A DNA stretch of 64,000 nt from positions 9,395-73,394 of the forward strand of contig DELY01000044.1 of the NCBI GenBank assembly GCA_002354655.1. Direction: 5' to 3'. The notes under the pieces are model-generated. The model was not told the DNA's origin, did no database searches, and saw only the letters and a list, made by a program, of their open reading frames with translations. Positions 36,509-45,868 of this stretch are shown piece after piece. This stretch comes from Pseudomonas sp. UBA2684 (GTDB lineage: Bacteria; Pseudomonadota; Gammaproteobacteria; Pseudomonadales; Pseudomonadaceae). The number at the start of each line of letters is the position of its first letter. The first letter of the stretch is position 1. The translations under genes were made by a program, and so were the position numbers.

Positions 36509-37546
36509 TCAGCGGCCCTTGCGCACGCCAGCCCGGAAGCACCCCGGAGCGATGTCAAAGAACTCGCGAAAGCAGCGACGAAAATGCGAGATGCTGACAA
36601 AGCCACAGGCAACGGCAATGTCGGCAAGGGATTTGTTGGTCTGCTGTAGCAGCTGGCGGGCGCGGGTCAGGCGCAACTCCAGGTAATAGCGCGAAGGCGT
36701 GGCGTTGACGTGACGACAAAACTGGCGTTCGAGCTGACGCGTGGAGATAGCGACCCAGGCGGCGATCTCGTCCATCCTCAACGGCTCGTCGATGTTGTTA
36801 TGCATCAGTTCCAGCGCCAGCTTCAGCGGCTGCGGCAAGGTCGGGTCGCGGTCCACGGCCACCACTGATACGTCCATGACATCCTGCAGCTTGTCGCAGC
36901 TAAGAACTTCCTCCACTGCTTGAACCAAGCTATCACCACAATCGCGCTTGACCACCTCAAGCATCATGCTCAAAGAACTACTGGCACCGGCGCAACCGAC
37001 CCGCTGGCGATCCAGCACGAAGGAGTGCCTGGAAAGCCGCACGCCGGGGAACAGCTCAGCCATCATGGCCCGCCCGTCGGGGTGAAAGGCACAGTCGTAG
37101 CCATCCAGCAGCCCTGCTTCGGCGAGAAAATAGGCACCGTTCCACAGCCCGCCGAGCATGGCACCGGCGTTGCCGGCCGAACGCAATTTGGCCCTGAGCA
37201 GCGGGTCGGCCTGCAACTGCACGCGAAAACCGCCACAGACCACGACGAGGTGCTGACGACGCTCATCCAGATCGGCGAGGCGACAGCCCGTCGAGATGGT
37301 GATACCCAGATCACTGACCACCGCGTCCTGGCAGCCGCCGACGACCAATACTTCATAGAGCGGCGTGGCGCTCATCAGGTTGGCCGTGATCAGCGCATCC
37401 ACAGCACCGGTGAAGGCCATCATCGAGAAATTATCCCGCAATACGAAGGCGACTCGACGCATCGCCAGCACCGGTTCGTCACGCCTTACCTGCTCAAGGT
37501 GCAGTCGGTTCTTGTCCTTCAATACGCTTTCGAACGACGATCTCAT
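36509..37546 (-). CDS. GlxA-family AraC transcriptional regulator
   Basis: The 345-residue regulator joins an N-terminal DJ-1/PfpI-like amidase fold (VAFVLRDNFSMMAFTGAVDALITAN) to a C-terminal AraC double helix-turn-helix (MDEIAAWVAISTRQLERQFCRHVNATPSRYYLELRL, LADIAVACGFVSISHFRRCFREFF). The GbdR, CdhR and SouR regulators of glycine betaine, carnitine and sarcosine use belong to this family. Together with the adjacent proVWX operon this points to control by a methylated amine. Met29 is an alternative start. Confidence 0.88.
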   Translation of the reverse strand: MRSSFESVLKDKNRLHLEQVRRDEPVLAMRRVAFVLRDNFSMMAFTGAVDALITANLMSATPLYEVLVVGGCQDAVVSDLGITISTGCRLADLDERRQHLVVVCGGFRVQLQADPLLRAKLRSAGNAGAMLGGLWNGAYFLAEAGLLDGYDCAFHPDGRAMMAELFPGVRLSRHSFVLDRQRVGCAGASSSLSMMLEVVKRDCGDSLVQAVEEVLSCDKLQDVMDVSVVAVDRDPTLPQPLKLALELMHNNIDEPLRMDEIAAWVAISTRQLERQFCRHVNATPSRYYLELRLTRARQLLQQTNKSLADIAVACGFVSISHFRRCFREFFDIAPGCFRAGVRKGR

Positions 37547-37587
37547 CGCAATGACGCCTTCGGCAGGAAAATGGCGGGCTCAGCCTG

Positions 37588-38922
37588 TTAGCCGGCAAAC
37601 AATATGGAAAATAACGCCTCACAACTGGCGCTGCCAGGAAGTTCGGCGACTGCGCGTTCGATCGCCTGGCGTTGAGCCTGAGCAAGGCTCACGCCGGCCA
37701 GCAAATGAAACTTGGCACTGAACTCGGCTGCACTCATGGCCGTATCGGGGTCGCCCTTGGCGGCAGTGATCGGGCTGTCGAAGCGCTGGCCATCCTTGAG
37801 CAGCGCCGACACCCGCGAGAGGATTTCATCGGGGAAGCGCGCCGACAGGTCATCGGCCTCGACGATGTCAATACGCCGACTGACCGCAAGGATATCGCCG
37901 GCGTGGAGCGCCGCACCGGTCACCTCCAACGGGCCGACCTGACCGCGCACCAGCAGCGCCGCCAACGGAAAAGCCAAGGCGTATTGGGCCTCGTCGGCGT
38001 TGGCCGGCGTGTGGCCCTGCAAGCGCATGGACTCATGGAAGGTTTCGACCTGGATACGCTCGATGGCCTCGCCGCATATCTGCGGATGCTCAGCCAGCAG
38101 CGCGCTCAGCGCGGTCAGCGCCGGCTGCGCCCAGCGGCATACCGGCCAAGGTTTGAAGTACTGGGCATCGATCTCCCAGCGCTGGCCAAGGTCGTGCCAG
38201 TGGGCGGCTACGGCGCTGGTTTCGACCGTATCGGCCGGCGCGCCGGTGACCCCGGCCCGGGCCAGCAACAAGGCATTGAGGCCGGCATAGGCACCGGCGC
38301 CATGGGCATCGCGGAGCATCGAAGGGTGATCGACCAGGCGCATCATCGGGCAGCGTGGGCCGAAGTATTCGGCGATACCCAAGGCATGGCGGAAGGTTTG
38401 CTCGTCCAGCCCCAACAACCGAGCGCCGGCGCAGACCACGCCTAGCCCGGAGAAGGCACCGGAGGCATGGTACTCGGGCGCAGTGGCCATCAACGCGACA
38501 CCGGCACGCAGCGCCGTCTCGTAGCCGATGCACAAGGCGCTGAGCAACTCCTCGCCGCTGATGCTGCGGCCCTGCTGGCGGCAGGCGTCGACCAATGCCA
38601 ACACGGCCGGCACCACGGTCGCGCCGGCATGGCCCTTGGAGGTGAAGTGGCCCTCATGGGCATCCAGGCTGTCGACGCTGAAACCACCGGCCCAGCCTGC
38701 GCCCAGCGGATGCACCGGACGGCCGTCGAACAGCAGACGGCTGGCCAGGGTGCCGGCTGGGTAGTGCTCGACCGCATACTGCCTGAGAGCCTGGCTGGTC
38801 TGGTTGTCGCGGGCACCGGCGGCGATCCCGAGGATATCCAGCAGACAGGTTTGCAGCAGCTCACGAGTATGGGCCGGGGCCTGGCCGAAATTGAAATCAC
38901 GGACAAACGCATAGAGCGACAT
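37588..38922 (-). CDS. MmgE/PrpD family protein
   Basis: The 444-residue protein resembles 2-methylcitrate dehydratase and cis-aconitate decarboxylase-type enzymes (CLLDILGIAAGARDNQTSQALRQYA, DSLDAHEGHFTSKGHAGATVVPAVLAL, YETALRAGVAL, AYAGLNALLLARAGVTGAP). It begins after the proX terminator and has GGAG seven bases before its ATG. The substrate is unknown; a dehydratase or decarboxylase step on a polycarboxylic acid is likely from the family. It is followed by the GlxA-type regulator gene. Confidence 0.85.
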   Translation of the reverse strand: MSLYAFVRDFNFGQAPAHTRELLQTCLLDILGIAAGARDNQTSQALRQYAVEHYPAGTLASRLLFDGRPVHPLGAGWAGGFSVDSLDAHEGHFTSKGHAGATVVPAVLALVDACRQQGRSISGEELLSALCIGYETALRAGVALMATAPEYHASGAFSGLGVVCAGARLLGLDEQTFRHALGIAEYFGPRCPMMRLVDHPSMLRDAHGAGAYAGLNALLLARAGVTGAPADTVETSAVAAHWHDLGQRWEIDAQYFKPWPVCRWAQPALTALSALLAEHPQICGEAIERIQVETFHESMRLQGHTPANADEAQYALAFPLAALLVRGQVGPLEVTGAALHAGDILAVSRRIDIVEADDLSARFPDEILSRVSALLKDGQRFDSPITAAKGDPDTAMSAAEFSAKFHLLAGVSLAQAQRQAIERAVAELPGSASCEALFSILFAG

Positions 38923-38954
38923 GCGGTAACTCCACAGACGGGGCGCGAATCAAT

Positions 38955-38985
38955 AGAAAAAAGGCGCCCATCTGGAGCGCCAAAG
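38955..38985 (-). terminator. rho-independent terminator of the proVWX operon
   Basis: A GGCGC/GCGCC stem with a nine-base loop is followed by six T on the minus strand, 25 bases after the proX stop. Confidence 0.75.
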
Positions 38986-39008
38986 GATTAGTCGTTGAAA
39001 CGAGGGAC

Positions 39009-40040
39009 TCAGTTGGCGGCGGCGCGGGAAGCGGCTAGCCAGGCATCGAACTGTTCGCGGTGCGCGGCGACCCACTCGGCAGCATGCCGCTTGATATCGG
39101 CAGCCTTGTTCTCACCGTTCTGCATCTTCAGGTTCTGCGCGCTCTCGTCGTCGGTGGTGATTTGCACCTGGGAGAGGAACTTCAGGGCCGCTGGATTCTC
39201 TTCGGCGAAGTCCTTGTTCAGCACGGCCTTCACGGTATCCACGGCAAAACCCAGGTTCTTGCCGTCGAAGCTGGTGTTGACGCTATTGTCGCCGCCCGGC
39301 AGATCGGTATTGGGCACTTCCAGCCAGACCACATCCTGGCCCTCGACCAGCACGCCGGCGATCCACTGTGGCACCCAGGTGAAGTAGAGAATCGGCTGGC
39401 CCTCTTTATAACGGGCGATGGTGTCGGCCATCAGGGCGAAGTAGGAGCCGCGGTTGTGGCTGATGGATTTTTCCAGGTCGTAGGCCTGCATGTGGTGGTC
39501 GATCACCAGTTCGCAGCCCCAGCCCGGATTGCAGCCGGTGAGGTCGGCCTTGCCGTCGCCATTGGTGTCGAACAGCTTGGCGATCTCCGGCTTCTTCATG
39601 TCGGTGATGTACTTAATGTTGTGCGCTTCGGCGGTCTTCTTGTCGATCAGGTAACCCTGCAATACACCCGGGATCACGTCGCCAGCCTTGACCAAGGTGT
39701 CGTCACCGCCGACCTTCTGATAGAAGGTGTCGTGTAGCTTGTCCCACAGGTGCACGGTGAAGTCCGCATCGCCGTAGGACAGCGCCACCATCATGGCGGC
39801 GTATTCGGTCTCCTTCGGCTCCTTGACGTCGTAGCCCAGCTCACGCAAGCCAGCCATGGCCACCTCGCCGCGAAAACGCTCTTCGGCGATGCTCGGGAAG
39901 ATCGGCGTCACCGACACCCCCTGCCCCGGCTGCTCGGCCGAAGCCGCCTGGCCGTAGAGCGGCAGCAGGCTCATGGATGCAACTGCGGCGCAGTGCAGCA
40001 GCTGCTGGGTGAATCCACGCGTGTGCAAAGTCATCGTCAT
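39009..40040 (-). CDS. proX: glycine betaine/proline-type ABC transporter substrate-binding protein
   Basis: The 343-residue periplasmic protein has a signal peptide (LLHCAAVASMSLLPLYGQAAS) and an OpuAC/ProX fold (VSVTPIFPSIAEERFRGEVAMAGLRELGYDV, FTVHLWDKLHDTFYQKVGG, YFALMADTIARYKEGQPILYFTWVPQW). Aromatic residues in the Trp/Tyr-rich segments would form the quaternary amine cage. An EF-hand-like loop (DTNGDGKADLTG) is unusual for this family and may bind calcium. It is the third gene of a V-W-X operon. Confidence 0.9.
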   Translation of the reverse strand: MTMTLHTRGFTQQLLHCAAVASMSLLPLYGQAASAEQPGQGVSVTPIFPSIAEERFRGEVAMAGLRELGYDVKEPKETEYAAMMVALSYGDADFTVHLWDKLHDTFYQKVGGDDTLVKAGDVIPGVLQGYLIDKKTAEAHNIKYITDMKKPEIAKLFDTNGDGKADLTGCNPGWGCELVIDHHMQAYDLEKSISHNRGSYFALMADTIARYKEGQPILYFTWVPQWIAGVLVEGQDVVWLEVPNTDLPGGDNSVNTSFDGKNLGFAVDTVKAVLNKDFAEENPAALKFLSQVQITTDDESAQNLKMQNGENKAADIKRHAAEWVAAHREQFDAWLAASRAAAN

Positions 40041-40084
40041 CTACCTCTTGTGGTGTTCTTATCGGGTTAACGTACGGACGGGTT

Positions 40085-41035
40085 TCAGGAACTGGTCTTA
40101 GCGGTCTGCGGGCGGCTGCCGAAGAGACGCAGCAACAGACCGACAGGACCGCTGTGATACCAGCGCAGGCTGGGGTCGGCATTGCTACGTTCACCCATGG
40201 CCTGGGTGAGCCGGTCGAGGAAGATCGCCAACAGCACCAGGCCGACGCCACCGACCGTGGCCAGGCCCATGTCCAGGCGGCCGATGCCACGCAGCACCAT
40301 CTGGCCCAGGCCACCGACCGAGATCATCGAGGCGATCACCACCATCGACAGCGAAAGCATCAGGGTCTGGTTGACGCCCGCCATGATGGTTGGCGCGGCC
40401 AGCGGCAACTGCACGCGCCGGAGCATCTGCCACGGCGTGCAGCCGAACGCCCGGGCTGCTTCGATCTTGTCTTCCGGCACCTGGCGGATGCCCAGGTTAG
40501 TCAGGCGCACCAGCGGCGGCGCGGCAAAGACGATAGTGACCAGCACGCCGGGAACGTTGCCGATGCCGAACAGCATCACCACCGGCACCAAGTAAACGAA
40601 CGCCGGTAGGGTCTGCATGGCATCCAGAATCGGCCGCAGGATTTTCTCTAGGCTGTCGCTACGGGCCGAGAGAATGCCCAGGGGCACGCCGATCAACGCG
40701 CAGAAGAACACCGAGGTCAGCACCAGCGACAAGGTGGTCATGGCTTCCGACCAGACGCCGATCAGGCCCAACAGGGTCAAAGTAATGGCGCACAACCAGC
40801 CCATGCGCGCACCGGCTACCTGCCAACCGAGCAATGAGGACAAGAGAATGCCGATCGATGGCGGAATGCTCTGCAAAATGAACTCGAAGCCGTTGAGCAC
40901 CTGGTCGATCGGCCAGCGAATCGCACGGAAGAACTCACGGAAGTTGTGCACCAGATAATTCAGGGTGCTTTCCACCCAATCCCCGAGGGGAATGGTCAAG
41001 GTCTGGAAGGGGTCGAGGAAACTGAACTCTGACAT
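40085..41035 (-). CDS. proW: betaine-type ABC transporter permease
   Basis: The 316-residue permease has the usual ProW arrangement: a cytoplasmic N-terminal part, about seven membrane spans, and the EAA loop region ([30 protein letters not shown]). It lies between proV and proX, 46 bases after proV. Confidence 0.92.
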   Translation of the reverse strand: MSEFSFLDPFQTLTIPLGDWVESTLNYLVHNFREFFRAIRWPIDQVLNGFEFILQSIPPSIGILLSSLLGWQVAGARMGWLCAITLTLLGLIGVWSEAMTTLSLVLTSVFFCALIGVPLGILSARSDSLEKILRPILDAMQTLPAFVYLVPVVMLFGIGNVPGVLVTIVFAAPPLVRLTNLGIRQVPEDKIEAARAFGCTPWQMLRRVQLPLAAPTIMAGVNQTLMLSLSMVVIASMISVGGLGQMVLRGIGRLDMGLATVGGVGLVLLAIFLDRLTQAMGERSNADPSLRWYHSGPVGLLLRLFGSRPQTAKTSS

Positions 41036-41081
41036 GTGGATACCTGCTCTGCGCTTCTGCTGGAGGGAATGCTGCTAGGAC

Positions 41082-42257
41082 TCAGTGGCGACTCAAGGTC
41101 TGCAGCAGCAGGTTCTTGGAAATGGTGCCCTTGAAGGCCCCGCCGTGATCCAGCACCGGCACCGGATAAGGCACCGAGGCCACCAGGTCGAGCACGTCGT
41201 GCAGCGGCGTATCGACATAGATCGGTTTATGGTGATCCAGGCGTAACTGCTCCAGCCGCTGCAACCCGGCTGCATTGCCGCTAAGCGCACCAGGCTCGAC
41301 GACACCGAGCAGCCGATCGCCCTCGCCGATCAGGTAACCAAAAGGCACGCCCGCCTGGAAACCCGGTGCTTGGCCATTGACCCGGCAGATGGCGGTGCTA
41401 TCCAGCTCGGCCACATCGCCGGCATTGAGCACCCGCGAGCTGTCGAAGCCGTGGAAGAAGTTCTCGACATATTCGTTGGCCGGATTGCACAGCAGCTCCT
41501 GCGGGGTGCCAATCTGCACGACCCGCCCGCCTTCCATGATCGCAATGCGATGGCCGATACGGATGGCCTCTTCGATGTCATGGGAGATGAAAATGATGGT
41601 GCGCTGTTGCTCGGCTTGCAGGCGAATCAGCTCGCCCTGCATTTCGCTGCGGATCAGGGGGTCCAGCGCGGAGAAGGCCTCGTCCATCAGCAGGATGGTC
41701 GGGTCGTTGGTTAGCGCGCGGGCCAGGCCTACGCGTTGCTGCATGCCGCCGGACAACTGGTGTGGGTAACTGTTCTCGTGCCCGGCCAGACCCACCTGGC
41801 GCAGCGCCTCGATTGCTCGGGCCTTGCGCTCTTGCTCGCCAATCCCGGAAATCTCCAGACCGAAGGCGGCGTTCTCCAGCACGCTCATGTGCGGCATCAG
41901 GGCGAAGGACTGGAACACCATGCCCATTTCCTTGCGCCGCACCTCAAGCAGCTCCTTGTCGGACAGCCCGGTAATTTCCCGGCCATTGAGGTGGATGCTG
42001 CCGGAGGTAGGCTCGATCAGCCGGTTGAACAAGCGCACCATGGTCGACTTGCCCGAGCCGGACAGGCCCATGATGACGAAGATCTCGCCGCGCTTGACCG
42101 AAAAACTGGCGTCGAAGACGCCGACCACCTGGCCGGTCTTGCGGAAAATTTCGTCCTTGCACTCGCCTTTTCGTAGCATATCCATGGCAACTTCCGGCTG
42201 TGCGCCGAATACCTTGAATACATGCTTGACCGAGAGTATCTCGTCAGCTTGGGTCAT
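41082..42257 (-). CDS. proV: betaine-type ABC transporter ATP-binding protein
   Basis: The 391-residue ATPase has Walker A GLSGSGKS, signature LSGGMQQRVGLARAL, Walker B ILLMDEAFSALDP and the H-loop, followed by a C-terminal CBS-like domain (about 285-391), which in ProV/OpuA senses ionic strength. The first gene of the operon, it starts after a 650-base gap. The N-terminal FKVFGAQPEVAMDML is typical of ProV. Confidence 0.93.
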   Translation of the reverse strand: MTQADEILSVKHVFKVFGAQPEVAMDMLRKGECKDEIFRKTGQVVGVFDASFSVKRGEIFVIMGLSGSGKSTMVRLFNRLIEPTSGSIHLNGREITGLSDKELLEVRRKEMGMVFQSFALMPHMSVLENAAFGLEISGIGEQERKARAIEALRQVGLAGHENSYPHQLSGGMQQRVGLARALTNDPTILLMDEAFSALDPLIRSEMQGELIRLQAEQQRTIIFISHDIEEAIRIGHRIAIMEGGRVVQIGTPQELLCNPANEYVENFFHGFDSSRVLNAGDVAELDSTAICRVNGQAPGFQAGVPFGYLIGEGDRLLGVVEPGALSGNAAGLQRLEQLRLDHHKPIYVDTPLHDVLDLVASVPYPVPVLDHGGAFKGTISKNLLLQTLSRH

Positions 42258-42910
42258 AACGTCCTCTTCTTATATCTGTGATCAATCGGCAGTGGTCAAT
42301 CACGGGGGGTGACCAGGCCTTTTGAAAACTGGACTATTTAATGAACGGCAGGTACTCAATTAGACGCTGTACCGCCTAAACCCTACTCGGCACACACGCT
42401 GTAAGTGCCGCTTCCTTATGGAATAAAAGTAGAGATTGGCGGTTATAGCGTCCAACGACATTTGTTCGGCCCAAACCATAACTTGATGTTATTGGTTTAG
42501 GCGCACGGGCAGGTGCTGAGCTGAAGCAGGCCGACCCGAGTCCGCCACCTGAAGCAGAAAGCCCGCACAAGACGGCTCTACGAAAAAATGAAGCTTTTCA
42601 GGTTGCATCGGGGCGCGTAGGTAGAACCGTGCCGACTGAGCCACGCGAAGCCCAACAGGTTTATTTTTCTGGGCCTCGCTCTTCAGCGATCGGCAGCCTG
42701 CTCCCGGCGTTTTGCAAGGCCGCACACTAGGTTTCTGCGGCTCGGCACACAGCGCTGCGGGTTGTCGCGGCGCTACGAACGACCAGCACCCCAGGCCGCC
42801 CCTCGAACGGCTAGCCGCCCGAGCAGCTTCGGCCTGGAGAAAGTCGCGATCCGCAAGCAGTCATTCGCCGCAGGCGGTGCACGGCGCTCGACTTTTCCAC
42901 CACATCTGGC
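42258..42910. other. 653-base gap upstream of proV
   Basis: I find no convincing gene here; open frames lack ribosome sites and family-like sequence. Base composition is less GC-rich near 42330-42480 (for example ATAACTTGATGTTATTGG at 42479-42496, an imperfect palindrome), where the proV promoter and a regulator site probably lie. Confidence 0.4.
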
Positions 42911-43666
42911 TCAGAACGGCAGCGGCAGTTTGGCCATTCGGCCGCCATCGACGACTATCACCTGACCGGTGATAAAGGCCGCCTCATCACTGGCCAGAAA
43001 GACGACGACGTTGCCTATGTCTTGCGGCTCACCGGTACGCCCGACGGGATGCAACTTGAGCAGGCCGGAACGGGCCTGCACAGGATCGGGCTGTGCATCG
43101 ATATAGGCGTGGCTCAAGTCCGAGTTGATCCACCCGGGGGCGATGGCATTACACCGAATGCCGTCGCGCCCCAGATCGACAGCCATCGCCCGGGTGAACC
43201 CGTGCACGCCAGCCTTGGAGCCACAGTAGGCCGTATGCCAGGGGTTAGCGCCGATGCCTTCGATCGAGCCTATGTTGACGATACTGCCGCCCCTCACACG
43301 CAACTGCGGCAGCAGGGCCTTGACCAGGAAGACCGGGGCGCGCAGGTTTACAACCATCATCCGATCCCAGTCGTCCTCGCTCATTTCGTCCAGCGAGCGC
43401 TCGAACATGAAGCCGGCATTGTTGACCAGAATGTCGGCGCCGCCGAACCGCACCTTGGCCGCCTGCGCGATGGCATAGGGCGCATCGCGCTCGGCTAAGT
43501 CGGCTTCCACCCAGGCCACCTGCGGATTGGCGCCCAGATCTTCATCCAGCGGTTGACGCTGCGCGACCAGCACGCGGGCACCGGCTTGCAGGAGTTTTTC
43601 GGTAATTCCGCGACCAATTCCACGCCCGCCGCCGGTCACGACGGCCACCTTGTTGTTCAGCATCAT
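42911..43666 (-). CDS. short-chain dehydrogenase/reductase (SDR), copy 1
   Basis: The 251-residue NAD(P)-dependent SDR has the TGGGRGIG cofactor motif, the NNAGF motif and the catalytic Ser-Tyr-Lys set (IGSIEG, AYCGSKAG). It is the second of two adjacent SDR genes, nine bases after the first. I prefer the ATG at 43666, six bases after GAGGA, over the first Met at 43672. The substrate is unknown. Confidence 0.85.
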   Translation of the reverse strand: MMLNNKVAVVTGGGRGIGRGITEKLLQAGARVLVAQRQPLDEDLGANPQVAWVEADLAERDAPYAIAQAAKVRFGGADILVNNAGFMFERSLDEMSEDDWDRMMVVNLRAPVFLVKALLPQLRVRGGSIVNIGSIEGIGANPWHTAYCGSKAGVHGFTRAMAVDLGRDGIRCNAIAPGWINSDLSHAYIDAQPDPVQARSGLLKLHPVGRTGEPQDIGNVVVFLASDEAAFITGQVIVVDGGRMAKLPLPF

Positions 43667-43675
43667 GTGCATTCC

Positions 43676-44443
43676 TCAACCCGAAACCGGTTTGGCGCCG
43701 GTGACTTCCACCGTCTCGCCGGCGATATAGCGAGCCTGGTCGGAAGCCAGGAAGGCGATCACATCGGCGATATCCTCCGGCTCGGCGATGCGGCCCAGCG
43801 GTACGGTCTTGTTCAGCTCCTCGATCGCCTTGTCGGGGTCCAGGCCGCGGCGCTCGAAGCCGCTGCGGATCATCGGTGTGTTGATTTCGTGCGGGCAGAC
43901 GGCATTGACGCGGATGCCCAATGGCGCGCAGTCCCGACCCAGGTTCTTGGACAGCGCCGCCACCGCTCCCTTGCTCGTGCAATAGGCGACATGGCCAGGC
44001 CCCGGATAGGTACCCCAGACCGAGGAGGTGTTGACGATGGCAGCTCCGCCGCGCCGTTTCATATGAGGAATAGCGGCGCGGCAGAGGAAAAACACCGCGT
44101 TCAGGTTGACGTCCATCGCCGTAAACCACATCTCGTCAGTGGTTTCCTCAATGGTTCCGCGGGGAATGGTACCGGCGTTATTGAGCAGGATGTCGACGCC
44201 GCCAAAGCGTTCGACCGTCCGGGCAATAACCGCTTCACAATATTCCTTCTCTCGCAAGTTGCCCGCCAGGCAGTCGGCCTCGGCGCCGAGTTCGCGGGCC
44301 TGGTCGACTATTGCCTGACAGCCATCGGCATTGACGTCCGAAATCATCAGGCGTGCACCCTCGGCGGCAAATAGCCGCACCAGAGCCTGACCGACGCCAC
44401 CGGCGCCTCCGGTAATCACGACAACTTTGTTCTTGAACCTCAT
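43676..44443 (-). CDS. short-chain dehydrogenase/reductase (SDR), copy 2
   Basis: The 255-residue SDR has TGGAGGVG, NNAGT and the catalytic TSSVWG and AYCTSKGA residues. It is the first gene of a two-gene unit divergent from a LysR regulator gene. The two SDRs are different enough to act on successive alcohol or keto groups, or to be paralogues with different specificity. A control region with a perfect dyad lies between it and the regulator. Confidence 0.86.
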   Translation of the reverse strand: MRFKNKVVVITGGAGGVGQALVRLFAAEGARLMISDVNADGCQAIVDQARELGAEADCLAGNLREKEYCEAVIARTVERFGGVDILLNNAGTIPRGTIEETTDEMWFTAMDVNLNAVFFLCRAAIPHMKRRGGAAIVNTSSVWGTYPGPGHVAYCTSKGAVAALSKNLGRDCAPLGIRVNAVCPHEINTPMIRSGFERRGLDPDKAIEELNKTVPLGRIAEPEDIADVIAFLASDQARYIAGETVEVTGAKPVSG

Positions 44444-44527
44444 GATTTTGCTTCCTCGGGGTGGGTGATCCGAGGTCGATGATCAATAGTCCGCAAACCG
44501 CTGACAAACGAGTTTTGTGCGGCATTC

Positions 44528-44546
44528 ACTTAACTTTTAGTTAAGT
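44528..44546. promoter_or_regulatory. perfect dyad between SDR unit and LysR gene
   Basis: ACTTAACT-TTT-AGTTAAGT is a perfect 8-base inverted repeat with a 3-base spacer, in the 202-base divergent control region, 100 bases upstream of the LysR start. Its location and symmetry suit an operator for the LysR regulator. Confidence 0.5.
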
Positions 44547-44645
44547 TTCTGGCACTGACTTCATCGACTTAGCTAGCCGCAACCTGTCATTCCCAGTTGC
44601 GCTTTGGTTAACTGTTCCAACTGCCAGACTCAGCCGGTATGCCCC

Positions 44646-45629
44646 ATGCACAACCCCAGGCACCTACTCCCCCCATTGAATGCGCTACGCACCTTCGAAG
44701 CGGCCGCTCGCCATGGCAGTTTCAAGATGGCGGCAGAGGAACTCTGCGTGACCCAGGCGGCGGTCAGTCGCCAGATTCAGACACTGGAAGACTTTTACGG
44801 CTTGAAGATGTTTATGCGCGGCAACCGCAAAGTCCAACTCACCAGCGACGGCCATGCGATTTATCTCGCGGCCTCCTCCGCCTTACAGCAAATCGCCACG
44901 GCGTCCCGCGAGTTGCGGCGGCGCAATAGCCTGGATTATCTGGCCCTGATCACCACAACCGCCTTCGCCCAGCTGTGGCTGATGCCGAGACTGAAGCAAC
45001 TGCGGGCGCAGCACCCTGAAATCCAGTTACATCTGCTCAGCGCCGAGGGAAACCCGGACTATCAGGAGCGTTTCAGTGCCGCCGTGACGCTAGGGCTTGA
45101 AGAACATCCGCACTACCTGGCCGAGTACCTCTTTAGCGAAGAAATATTTCCGGTCTGCACACCCGGTTTTCTCGAACAGCACCCCCAAATCAGCTCCCTG
45201 GAAGGACTGATGAGCGTCACGCTACTGAATCTCAGCGCGAGCCACTGGAAAGCCAGGCTATGGGTACCCGTGGATTGGTCGTTCTGGCTGAAGCAGTTAG
45301 GCGTCGATGCCTCCATGCGCAAGGCAACCATGGATTTCAGCCATTTTTCGATGTTGCTGGATGCCGTTCAGGAAGAAGTAGGCGTAGGTCTGGCCTGGCG
45401 TCACCTGGTACAGCCGCAACTGGACGCGGGCACGCTGGTAAGGCCGACCAACGAGACCTTTCTTGCCGACGACCGCAAGCACTACTTCGTCTATCGCCGC
45501 GATCTGGCCGGCTCGATAGAAATGCAGATACTCCGCGCTTGGCTAGTAGAGCAGACACAAGTGCTGAGAGAGCAATTCATTGACAGCGAAGAGCTGCCGC
45601 CGCGGGGCAGACTTACTCCGCCCCAGTAA
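44646..45629 (+). CDS. LysR-family transcriptional regulator (GcvA-like)
   Basis: The 327-residue regulator opens PPLNALRTFEAAARHGSFKMAAEELCVTQAAVSRQIQTLE, a GcvA-type LysR helix-turn-helix, followed by a two-lobe effector domain. It is divergent from the SDR gene pair and probably controls it. The ATG at 44646 lacks a good ribosome site; a TTG at 44604 is in frame. Confidence 0.86.
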   Translation: MHNPRHLLPPLNALRTFEAAARHGSFKMAAEELCVTQAAVSRQIQTLEDFYGLKMFMRGNRKVQLTSDGHAIYLAASSALQQIATASRELRRRNSLDYLALITTTAFAQLWLMPRLKQLRAQHPEIQLHLLSAEGNPDYQERFSAAVTLGLEEHPHYLAEYLFSEEIFPVCTPGFLEQHPQISSLEGLMSVTLLNLSASHWKARLWVPVDWSFWLKQLGVDASMRKATMDFSHFSMLLDAVQEEVGVGLAWRHLVQPQLDAGTLVRPTNETFLADDRKHYFVYRRDLAGSIEMQILRAWLVEQTQVLREQFIDSEELPPRGRLTPPQ

Positions 45630-45868
45630 AAGCCCCGCCTTTACAAGACGAAGCGCAGCAGGGCCAGCAGCAGAAATACCGTGCTGAGCATGACAGCCGA
45701 GGGAGCGCTATCGGCCCAGACCGATCCACAAGCGCCCTCTCTCCGCTGCCAAACCAAATGCTCAAAGCCTTATTGCGTATGGCGCTGTACGACCCATGAG
45801 GCCTGGGTCGGATAGTGATCCTCTGAGCCACCTGACACGCCTCCCTCCCCAACCTGACGACAGGGCCA

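Noticed and set aside
39009-42257. Osmoprotectant uptake system for glycine betaine as a firm call
   Set aside because: The transporter type fits, but the GlxA-type regulator and nearby catabolic genes suggest a nutrient role, so the substrate is left open.
42489-42725. 78-codon open frame in the gap upstream of proV
   Set aside because: No ribosome site, no family similarity that I can see, and no conserved context.
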